Shown piece after piece: positions 50,028 through 62,000 of a stretch of DNA of 64,000 bases. Each line of letters starts with the position of its first letter. The first letter of the stretch is position 1. Source of the stretch: Siderastrea radians (lineage: Eukaryota > Cnidaria > Anthozoa > Scleractinia > Rhizangiidae); NCBI GenBank assembly GCA_964017195.1, contig OZ024890.1, positions 46,440,593 to 46,504,592 of the forward strand, read 5' to 3'. The notes beneath the pieces are model-generated. The model had not been told where the DNA came from. It made no database searches and worked only from the letters and a program-made list of their open reading frames with translations. The position numbers and the translations under genes were made by a program.

Positions 50028-53000
50028 AACAAACAATAAAACTATAATACAATGACTCTTAATAACAAACTGATTACCCCTCCCAAAATAGTTCATTTGC
50101 ATTGTGCAACCCTAATCTAGACTACACTGTAGACCTCAAAAATCCCTACCTGTCAGTAACCCTAGTGTCAATCCCTAGTTTGCTGAAAAGTAATACCCTA
50201 TTCTTAGACCCAAACTCTGTGATTTCTAAACATTATCCCAGGCTCTGAAAACCATGCTCTTCACAGAGGCACATATCTATACAGCTTATGTTCACTGTGG
50301 GAGCATCCACTCCACCTGGGGCTGTCAGCTGGAAGCATTTCGTTGGCTGTATGGTGTTCTTAGTTTCTTGAAGTCCCCTGGGTGTGGTAGTTGTTCACCA
50401 TAGGACATTTACCAGTCAACAATTATGCCATGCAGTATTTAATAAACTGTAAAGAGACTTGTAAATGGAGTTCCGCCACATTGAAAACATCTAAAACTTA
50501 CACTAGATAACTATTACACACCAATTACATGGAGTTTTTTTTTTTGTGTGTGTGTGAGAAGTTTTAATTTGATTGCATATTTTGGAAACTTGTGATGAAT
50601 TTATCCAAATAATTGCCCCCTGTATTTTTTTGTAATTTTTTTTCTGTTCAGACCTAGACTAGTACATGTTAGAGTAAACTGATTGCAGAATAAAAATTGG
50701 CTCAAAATAATACATGGTTTTCAAGGCTAGTGTCAAACTGTCTCACATTTTTTTAATGCAAGTATATTATACTTTTGTTTATTTGAATCTCACAGCTATC
50801 TGTTGTTTATGTCTTACTCAATAGTATCTTGCCAATGGCACCCAGATTATTGACTATCCCCGGTTTCATCACAGAGGATTTTTGATTGACACTTCAAGGC
50901 ACTATGTGAATGTACCAGTAATCCTTAAGTTCTTGGTAAGTATAAACTCACATCTGTGCATGATACTTGACAAGTTTTTATACATGTAAGAAGAGTCAGT
51001 TTGTATTATTTCCACCTGGATAGCTTATAGGGTAATTGCTATCCTAATTTGGCCTAGAGACTCCATAAATGTAGGTCTCAATTTTCTTCTAGCTGTCTAG
51101 AACTCTGTTTGTTAGCAGCTCTAAGGCCCATCCAGGTTGAAGCCTGGACTCATGTCATGACCTGGAAATGTGTGTCTTGTTATGTTTGTGCTGACTGACT
51201 AAGAACTACTAATGTTATGAGTTATCACTCAAGAGCGTAGAGCATTTTTGTAAATTGCTACCCGTGCTGGTTAGTTTCACCTAGCACAAGTGACTGTCTT
51301 AAAAATAAAAATGTTGAACCACCAAGTAGTGCTAAATTAATTGTTATACTTAGTAGTTTTCACTCAGGCAACAAGAGGACAAGGTATAAGTTCTTTTGAT
51401 CAGGCCAGAGGCACAGGTGCACTTGTCGCAATCATGATAGATTTTAGACCCTCATCCAGTGCTTCATCTTTTTTTAAACAGTTCAGGTTCACAACGAGTG
51501 TTGTTGATTTGTTGATTACCATAAATAGAATAAAATTAATGTGAGTCAACGTTTCAGTGTTGCCACTAACATCGTTATCATAACGATTGAATATTAATGT
51601 CTGATCAGAATGTTAGTGACAAGATCAAACATTCACCTTGCTCTGTAATCTATAGTTATTGTGACAGTATATACCTTTGTTTTATTTGTTAGGATGCCAT
51701 GTCATACAGCAAGTTCAATGTTCTTCACTGGCATATTGTTGATGATCAGTCCTTTCCATTTGTGAGTGAAACATTCCCAGAGCTGAGTAATGTGGTAAGT
51801 GATCATTGTTGCTGTAAATTATTATTTTTAATTTTGATTTCTTTTAAATTGATTCACTTATTTTCACTACAAACACCATATTTTGAATACCTTTATGCCG
51901 CTGACTTCCTTTCTGTTACACTTAATACTGTCCACTTTCTGTCTGTTGGATATCTTAGTATTATCCACTTCCTGTCTGTTAGGTGGCATTAGTGCTGCCC
52001 ACTTCCTATCTGTTTGGTTGATGCTATTCACTTCCTGTCTGTTAGGTGGCATTAGTGCTGCCCACTTCCTATCTGTTTGGTTGATGCTATTCACTTCCTG
52101 TCTGTTAGGTGGCATTAGTGCTGCCCACTTCCTATCTGTTTGGTTGATGCTATTCACTTCCTGTCTGTTAGGTGGCATTAGTGCTGCCCACTTCCTATCT
52201 GTTTGGTTGATGCTATTCACTTCCTGTCTGTTAGGTGGCATTAGTGCTGCCCACTTCCTATCTGTTTGGTTGATGTTACTCACTTCCTGTCTGTTAGGTG
52301 GCATTAGTGCTGCCCACTTCCTATCTGTTTGGTTGATGTTACTCACTTCCTGTCTGTTAGGTGGCTCCATGCTACCTGCTTCCTCTGTACTTTCCGCTGG
52401 TTACATGGCTTGATGGTATCCATTTCTTGTCTGTTGGGTGGCCTTGATCCTGTCCATTTCTTGTCTGTCGAGTGGTTGAGTGCTGTCCACTTCATCTCTG
52501 TGGGATGGCTGTATGCTGGCCACTGGCTTTATGTGGGCTACTTCCTGACTATTAGGTGGCTTTTTGTTTTCCATGTCCTGGTGGGTCACTTTTTGCTTTC
52601 CATGGCCTGTCTTATGGGTGGCCTCGATGCTGTGCATTTCCTGTATGTTTGGTCGGTGGCTTTATGCAGGTCGTTTCCTGTCTGTTGGGTGGCTTAACCT
52701 TCCACATCCAGTCTTTTCAGTGCCCTTGATGTTGTCCATTTCCTATCTGTTGGATGGCTTTATGCTTTCCACATCCTGTCTGTTGGGTGGCCTTGATGCT
52801 ATTGTTTTCCTATCTGTTGGGTGGCTTAAGGCTTTCCATGTCCTGTCTGTTGGGTGGCCTTAATGCTTTCCATGTCCTGTCTGTTGGATGGCTTCATGGT
52901 CTCCACTTCCTGACTATTGGGCAGCTTTAATCTGTCCACATCTTGTTTGTGAAGTGTCCTTTATGTGGTCCATTTCTTGTCTGTTAGATGGCCTTATACC

Positions 53001-56000
53001 ATCCATTTCCTGTCTGTTGGGTAGCTTTATGCTGTCCACTTCCTGTCTGTTGGGTGGCCTTTGATGCTGTCCACTTCCAGTCTCTGTCTGTCTTTTAGAT
53101 GGCTTTGTGCTGTCCACTGCCTGTCTTTTACATGGCCTAATGTGCTGTCCACATGGATCCTGTCTGTTCGATGGCTTTATGCTGTCCACATCCTGTCTGT
53201 TAGGTGGCTTTATGCTTTCCACTTCCTGTCTGTTTGATGGCTCTGTGCTGTCCACATCATGTCTGTCAGGTGGCCTTATGCTGTCCACTTCCTGTCTGTT
53301 GGGTGGCTTTATGCTTTCTACTTCCTGTCTGTTAGGTGGCTTCATGCTGTCCATGTCTGTAACGATATCCATATTGATTGATTCGCTTCTGGTCTAAGTT
53401 TCATGACTGACATTGCCATGGTAACGGTTCAGACCATGCTTTCCGCTTTTGACTTTGTAGCCGCAGTCAAGAGTGTAGAATAAACACAGCAGTTTGTATC
53501 TCCAGTTCTGGTCGATTCTTCTCTGTTCTACATACGAACAACGTTACATGGTGTCAAAAGTGGCGATTTCTTAACTCTGCTTGCATTTCTTCCCAAGAAA
53601 TCGAGAGTCGTAAACCGTCAACACGAACCTCGCAAACATGTCTGATCACGAAGATGCACTGCCAGCACAACCTCAAGTCATCCATGTTGGATCTAATTTA
53701 CCGCTGCCGTCGGCACCTCAGCTTGAGGGCAATACTTCTGTTAACTGGAAACGATTCCGGCAGGCGTGGGACAACTACGAAATCGCTGCTCGTCTCAAAA
53801 CACAGGACAAGGAATTTCGCACGGCTATGCTACTTACTTGCATCGGACAAGACGCTCTGGATATTTATGATGGTTTGGCCTTCGATGAAGAAGCACACAA
53901 GAAAGATATTGACATTGTTCTTCAAAAGTTAGAAGAGTTCTACGTTGGTAACAAGAATAAAATCTACGAACGCTACATGTTTAATAAAAGGGATCAAGCT
54001 GCAGGTGAATCTATCGACACCTAGGTAGCTTCTCTGCGGTCGCTGTCAAAGACTTGCAATTATGGCGTGCTCACAGACAATCTAATAAGGGATCGCATGG
54101 TGGTCGGTATTTTGGACAAGGGAATCCGAAAGAAGCTCCTTCAGGAGAGTAAGCTAACTCTCCAAGGATGCATCGATATCTGTAGAGCAAACGAGTGCAC
54201 CAAACAACAATTGCAAACAATGGATCAGCCAGAAGAGGTCAATGCTGTGGATAACAAAACACTGAAAGGTGATCGCAAACCAAAGTCAAGACGCAATCTG
54301 CCAAGTGATAAGACGCCGAAACTGATCAACTGCAAGTTCTGTGCAAAGAAACACGAGGAAAAGAAGGAGAAATGTCCGGGGTGGGGCAAGACCTGCGACA
54401 AATGTGGCACGAAAAATCACTTTTCTGTGGTTTGCAGTAAACAAAGGCCGCCTCTGTACCGCAAGAAACCGAGAGATACACAAAAGGATCGACAGTCGAG
54501 ATCTAAAGTAAACATGGGTTATGAGCATGAAGAAAGCGCCAGTGACGACTACTGCTTAATGGTCGAATCCATTAATTTAGTCTATCACAAAGAGTCTCCG
54601 AAGAAGATATTCACTACCATGCTTTTAAAGGAAACCTCAGTCAAATTTCAGCTCGACAGTGGTGCAACCGTAAACATCTTGCCAGTTGAAATCTACCAAG
54701 AAGTCCAAAAGGACCCTGAACTGAAACACTCGAAGAATACACAAACCACCCTGGTTATGTTTAACAACTCAGAGCTCAAGCCTCTAGGAACTGTCGAACT
54801 GCAGACTCGTAACCCCAAGAATGGTGAGTGTTATCTCATAGAGTACACAGTGGTATCAAATGGATTTAAAGCACTTCTGGGTGCGCCGTCCATACTGCAA
54901 TTTAGCCTTATGTCAGTCAATGTCGACAACGTTATGATAGTATCTGGTGACACTCCTAATTGGTCCAGTGTCATTGCTGCCTACAAAGATGTCTTCACAG
55001 GAGAGGGCAAGTTAGAAGAAAAACTTCGTCTTACTGTGATTCTGCCTGTGCGAAAGGTACCGCTTGCTGTGAAGGAACCTCTTAAGAAAGAAATTGACCG
55101 CCTCGTAGCCCAAGAAATTCTCAAGCCAGTTGATACTCCGACAGACTGGGTGTCGTCACTGGTGGTTGTTATGAAGAATAATGGCAAAATACGTCCGTGT
55201 ATTGATCCAAAGCCTCTGAACCAGGCCCTCAAGCGCAACCATTATCCACTTCCTGTAATTGATGATTTGTTACCTGAGTTGTCAAAGGCAAAGGTCTTTA
55301 GTGTGGTAGATGCCAAGAATGGATTTTGGCATGTCCAGTTGGACACTGACAGCAGCTTTCTCACAACCTTTGGAACCCCACGGGGTCAATACCGTTGGAC
55401 CCGAATGCCATTCGGTATTTCACCCGCACCCAAAGAGTTCCAGCGACGTCTCGACACTGCCCTGGCAGGACTTCAGGGAGTTGTGCCTATCTTTGATGAC
55501 ATCTTAATCTATGGAGTTGGTGAAACTAAAGCAGAAGCCATTGAAAACCATGACCAGCGGCTCATCACCCTTTTAGAACGTTGTAAGAGCAAAGGCATTA
55601 AGCTAAACAAAGAGAAGTGCAAGTTCTGCCTCTCCGAAGTTTCCTTTATGGGCCATGTCATATCTGAAGAAGGCTTGAAGCCGGATCCAGCTAAGATCCA
55701 AGGGGTTCAGGAGATGCCCACCCCGGAAAGCAAGCAAGATGTGAAGAGGCTACTTGGTATGGTTAATTACCTTCAGAAATTTGCTCCTAATCTCTCCAAA
55801 GCCACTGCCCCGTTGAGAGAGCTCCTCAAGGTCAAAGTTTTAAGCGGGTCAAGCAACTGATCGTAGAGTCTCCAGTACTTAAGCACTTTGATCCCAAAGC
55901 AGACACTGAACTCCAGTGTGATGCATCTGACAAAGGTCTTGGTGCGTGCCTCATGCAAGATGGCCAGCCAGTGGGCTATGCTTCAAGAGCGATGACGTCT

Positions 56001-59000
56001 GCAGAAAACAATTATGCGCAGATTGAGAAAGAACTTCTTGCCATTGTGTTTGGGCTTGAACGGGTTGAACAGTATGTTCAAGGAAGACCAGTCAAGATAG
56101 AAACAGACCACAAGCCCCTTGAAAGTATCTTCAAGAAGAGCTTAATCAGTGCCCCAAAACGTCCAGAAGTATGACCTTAAAGTTACCTATAAGAAGGGAT
56201 CCGAGATGTATTTGGCAGATACACTCAGTAGAGCATTTGTTCAATCGTCGGCTGTTGAAGACACAAGAGGAGATGCTGAGAAGGAAACAGAGAGTATCAA
56301 CATGGTCCAGTACCTCCCAGTGTCCGAGACGACACAGAATATCATTCGCACTGCTACTGAATCAGACCCAGTCATGAAAGAACTCAAGACTACCATAAGA
56401 GAAGGTTGGCCAGAGAACAAAGACCTCCTTCCAGCAAGAATTAAAGATTACTTTCCTTTTCGTGAAGATTTGACACTCCAAAATGGACTGGTGTTCAAAG
56501 GTGAACGGTTGGTTGTACCTGAAAGTGCGAGAGAAGAAATGGAGGCTAGGATCCATGCAAGTCACATAGGCATTCAGGGCTGCTTACGTAGAGCAAGAGA
56601 GGTGTTGTATTGGCCAGGAATGAACAGAGGCATAGAGAACTGCATCGCTCAATGCAATGTCTGTAACAGTCAACCAAGAGAACAAACCAAAGAGCCAATA
56701 ATCTGTCACGAGATACCAACCCGACCGTGGGAAAAGATAGCCATGGACCTGTTCCAGCTGAATGGAAGAGATTACATGGTGTTACATGGTGCTTTCCGCT
56801 TTTGACTTTGTAGCCGCAGTCAAGAGTGTAGAATAAACACAGCAGTTTGTATCTCCAGTTCAGGTCGATTCTTCTCTGTTCTACATACAAACAACGTTAC
56901 AATGTCATGTCTGTTAGGTGGCTTTATGCTGTCCACGTCATGTCTATTAGGTGGCTTTATGCTGTCCACTTCCTGTCTGTTAGATGGCTTTATGCCGTCC
57001 ATGTCATGTCTGTTAGGTGGCCTTATGCTGTCCACTTCCTGTCTTTTGGATGGCGTTATGCATTCCACGTTCTTTCTGTTGGGTGGCCTTATGCTGTCCA
57101 TCTCCTGTCTTTTAGATGTTCTTATGCCGTCTCCTTCCTGTTGATCATGAATCAACACACCATAACTAACAAATATTTTGCTCTCATTTTAGGAAGAAAA
57201 GATGCATGTTTCAATCTTAAGGCAATGACAGATGTCATTTTGATATTTGAACAGTTTTTTTTAGTACTCTGCAGTACATGCATGTTATGATTTTTGATAT
57301 TAAATGTACAAATTGTTAATTTTAGGGTGCGTGGAATAACAAAACACACATTTACAACAAGGATGATATTGCGAAGATTTTGGAATATGCAAGGTTGAGA
57401 GGAATACGAGTTGTGCCAGAGTTTGATACACCTGTGAGTACATGTAGCTTTGAGATTGCTGATAACGGTAAAAGAAACCTCTATTTTTCTTGTCGAGCAG
57501 TTTTGCATCCAGACATTTTTGCTGCAGAGCAAAACTTCTGTTTAGAAATATAGCAAGAGTTCAGCTACAAAGTTGAGAAGTTAATTATTAATAATTAAAC
57601 CAATTTAACAAAACAGTTATTTAGTTCACTCAGGCTTATTTGGATATAGGGTGACTGTTTTAAGCGACTCAGCAATACACACCGTATTAGCTATTTGTCA
57701 CCTCATATCCAGTACATGCTTGAGAAATAATGAGTGTTAATTGTGGTATGTTGCAGGGTCACACCTTCTCTTGGAGGAGCATACCTGATTTGTTGACACC
57801 ATGTTATGCAAAAGGAAGACCAACGGGGTGAGAGTCAGTAATAACTGTATTACTTTCCATAACATGTGGAATCTAAAATTCAAAGCTCAACTGACAAATG
57901 TGTTTTTTGCTACCATCAATCAAATCTTGGCCGGCTTCTCCCAGCTTTTGACCTCTTCCAAGAGTTGTTTGTATCATGAGACTTTTTACAGTTGTAAGCC
58001 AGTTCAAGTGACTCCCATAGAATAAAAATTTGAAGTTTATAACTGCAATATTGATTTATTTATCCGATTCAATAAATCCACTTTTCAAACGAAGAATGAA
58101 ATGTTCAAGATGAAACTCAACCCGTTAGCCGGTCATGCCTCGGGCACATGGGAATGTGACAGGTTTCCCCAAACTGTATTCCAACGGTCATCTAACTTTA
58201 AAAATTTTTTCTTCTTTTCTCTCCACTGCCAGCTTTGTTAAATAAATCAAAATACGGAAAAAAACTTTGTGCATTTTGATGGGACTGAAAGGAGGTGATT
58301 GTATTAGGAAAGCAGAACTAAAAATTAAACAATGTGAGAATCTGTTGAGAGCAGTTTATGCAAATCGGAAAACCTGTCAAATTCCAATGCGCCTCTCGCA
58401 TGAATTAAACCAATGAGAGATCGAGTATGGGATCGAGTTTCAGTTTCAGTTTGAATATTATTTGTTCCATCCTCTTGTTGCTCTTATTTTGTTATAATAA
58501 TGGAGCCTTCGAGGCCAAAGCATCATGTAATCTCGTTTTCACAAACCCTTAACATCCAAACTTGACATAAGTTTTAATTTTTTGTAACTGGTGCTGTTGC
58601 AGAGCGTATGGACCCATCAACCCTACCATAGAAACTAATTATGAATTCCTGGAGGAATTTTTTAAAGAAGTGGGTGAGAGGTTTCCAGACAAGTACATTC
58701 ACTTGGGGGGTGACGAAGTTCCCTTTGGCTGTTGGTAAGCTCTTTTAGAAACTTTTGATTTCTTGATGATGATATTGTTGTTGGTTGGTTGTTTGTGTTT
58801 CATTCTGTATCATTTAAGAAGTGTACCTTGGACAAGAAACTTTACACCACATTGTCTCTCTCCACCCAAGTGGATAAAATGGGTACTGGTTGCATACTGC
58901 CGGGGTTAACCCTGTGATGGACTAGCATCCCATCCAGGGGGGAGTAGCAATACTCTCAATTGCTTCATGCTACAGTAACCGGGATAAGCTCCGGCCGTGT

Positions 59001-62000
59001 GGGCCTCCCTGGCTTGTATGCGACTTTACCTTTTACCTTAGTTATACAACGCTATTCAAAATGTGTATTGGTTTTTCCATTGTTGTTTGCGAGATAGTCA
59101 AGGGGTGGATGCATGGGAAACGGGAGATTGAGGGGAACTTTTCTACGGTGCCTGGTTTTTTTCCAGTCTTTCCCTGCAGGATATTTTTATGAATGCAAGC
59201 TACATATGTATCTAGGAGCTGAATAACTGCTCACAGAATTTTTGGGGAAAATAACATTTCCTTGCACAATGCTTTGGAAGGGTAAGGCAGAAATGATTGT
59301 CACCCCGAGAGCGTAAGACTCTGCTCCTGATTGTTGAGGTTTAAGGGGTTTACTTTCATAGTAGACACAAGTTTCAGCAGTCTTCTGGCTTCTATCCCTT
59401 GTGAACCCTTCCAGAGAATGTCCACTTTTGACACGTTTGAAAAACCACGACATATTGTTGTTGGTTTCAATCATGGGCTGCAACATGTGCTGTACAAGTA
59501 TTATGCTCTCTGTACATCACTTATGACGCAGCGCATGCAGGGCACTATTGTGGAGAGGTGGGATGCCCAGGAGGCAGAATAAATGTAGGGCCATGTGTCT
59601 AAAAAGGTCTGCGCAAAAGAGTAAATTTTCATGGATGTGTTTTTGCAGGCAGAGTAACCCTCACATCACTGACTGGATGGATAAAATGGGCTTCAAACAG
59701 AATTACTCACTTTTGGAGCAATACTATGAACAGAAGTAAGTTAGACTTAAGAGTGTACTTTTGTGTTTAAACTCGACTGAAACTTTGTCTATTCACTGTT
59801 ACTTTGTTTTCCCTTCTGTGAATCGCAAACAGTATTTTTTTACTTAACATATTGTGTGGAACATCACCGGTCCAGTTTTGTAGAAAAGGTGGGCTCACAC
59901 CAAGCACTCAAGTGTAGTTCAAGTGTCTATTGTGAACCCACCTCATTTTCAATTTTTCAACCAAATTCACAGTTAGAGCATGTGGAGTCAGTCCTCTATT
60001 AAGCAGCCACTCCTTTTAGCAGCCAGTTGTCAGAGTCCCGGAAATATAATAACTGTTGAAATACGCGTTGATTGGAACAGACTCTATCAAACAGCCACCT
60101 CTGTTAGGCAGCTAAGGCCGCCTTCTTGCCATCCCAACAAATGACTTTTCTTTTGTTGATACCTCTATAAAATGGGGAGCAAAAGTTGAGTGCAACGTTT
60201 TCATCACCTGGCTGAAGCAGATGAGTGTAAAGAGTCTGACACAAGCTGAAATAACAATTGTAAATAAACACATATTAGAGGCCATATGGACATTTGTTGC
60301 AATCACAACAAGACAGGGTTGGGCTATGATGTCACTTTTAATAATCTCTTTGCTGAATGTGCACATTTGAACACTTGAATGAAATGATAGTTGTATTTTT
60401 ATTGGTAACGGCTTCTGTAGTCTTGTCTTCAGAAAGAAAACACGACTTTATTACAAACACATAGAATTAAGATTCCACCATCTAATGCAATTTTTTGGTG
60501 ATGCTCTATTAAGGTTACTCCGGACCTTCGCGGGTGCCCTCCTGTGTCCTCCGGGAAAAAATTCATAGGAACGCCATTTTAAAGGAAAGCACGGCAAACT
60601 ATATATCATTGGAAAGCTGAATAAATGTAGATTTCGGAAAAAATGTGAATTGCCAAAATGACCATGTGCCATTCAATTAAACAAATGAATTAATAGGGTA
60701 CCAAAATTCGGAAGACTTCTGTGAAATTTGGCCTGAACATTCCTTAGATGTTGTGAAACAAAAGTATGTCGGGAATTTTTGAAATTTATAATATTTCACC
60801 CGTCGCGATCTTCAATGCAATGCCCATCGCGCATTCTTTGCTGCTCGAACTTGCAAAATTAATTAAAAAGTAACCAGTCAGCGTATCAAACAATGCTGAC
60901 ACACTTTTGATGATTGGTCCTTTGTGGTTAGCACTGTACAGTTATTTTGCCAATGCGCTTGAATTTGATACCCTATTAATTCAATTGAATGACACATGGT
61001 CATTTTCATGGTTGTTTCCGATTTTCTTTTGCGTAATTGAAGAAACCGGCAATTTATATTTTTTCCGAAATCTACATTTATTAAAAATAGTTTGCCGTGT
61101 TTCCGGAGTAACCTTAAGTGGCCGCTTGCTCATTCCCCAGTGGGCCTGGGATGGGGGTTTTTGTAACTGTTATCCTTGCTTTATAACTGAAATCCCTGTA
61201 ATCCTTGTAACTGTCATCTCTGTTTAGATAACGGGTAACTGTTGTTTTTATTATAACGTACGACACTTGCTTTCAGGCTCTTGAAGATCGTGGGTGGCCT
61301 CAATAAGGAGTACATCATCTGGCAGGAGGTAGTAGATAACAATGTGGAGGTACTGCCAGACACTGTCGTCAATGTGTGGAAAGGAGGCTGGCAAAATGAG
61401 ATGGCTAAGGTGACCGGGAAGGGTTTAAAGGCCATTCTCTCATCCTGCTGGTACTTAAACTACATTTCGTATGGACTTGACTGGCATAAGGTAGAGATCC
61501 GGAGCAAACACTGTCCACTGCTACAATCGTGGCCAATAAAATTAAGAGACACTTAGCCCCTTCTTAATTTTGTCGTGAGCAATTTTAAAATAGGCGATAA
61601 TAAAACCTCCCAAAAGCATTTTAAAAAGTTCTTTCCCCCGCTCCTCCTAAACAATGTTGAAGTACAGAAACTGTACAAGACATCCGAGATGTGTTGGGCT
61701 CATGACAGTCAGCATTGTTTTTTTTTTTTTTTGGGGGGGGGGGGGGGGGGAGGAAAGTAGTTATTATTGACGTATTACTAAAAATTTGGCTTAGTGTCCC
61801 AGACGTTTTGGCCAGAATTGTAGGAATTAATGTAGATTCCTATCTTGTGTGTGAATTCGTTGTTGTTCTCAATAGCTGCTCACTTTGCTTTTAAAGTACA
61901 TGTATTAAAATTAAGAATAAAACACAAAGAGCGGTGATAAAAATGATAAACAAACGCATTTTTGTTTACGATGTTTATCATCGCTGTTTGTGTTTTATTC

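Larger units (their letters stand above)
53358..56901 (+). mobile_element. Ty3/Gypsy LTR retrotransposon with internal deletion
   Basis: The 5' LTR is 53358-53548 (TGTAACG...CGTTACA, 191 bp). A primer-binding site TGGTGTCAAAAGTGG follows directly. Gag, protease, RT, RNase H and the integrase zinc-binding part can be read. The integrase core and the start of the 3' LTR are deleted; 112 bp of the 3' LTR remain (56790-56901) with two differences from the 5' LTR. ATGTC flanks both ends (53353-53357, 56902-56906). Confidence 0.95.

Noticed and set aside
51867..53372. Antisense frames of 167 and 152 codons with an 11-residue repeat
   Set aside because: The unit is 33 bp, so frames stay open mechanically; no start context, domain or splice support.
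51905..57145. CRISPR-like array
   Set aside because: Direct units without unique spacers, in an animal intron; it is a minisatellite.
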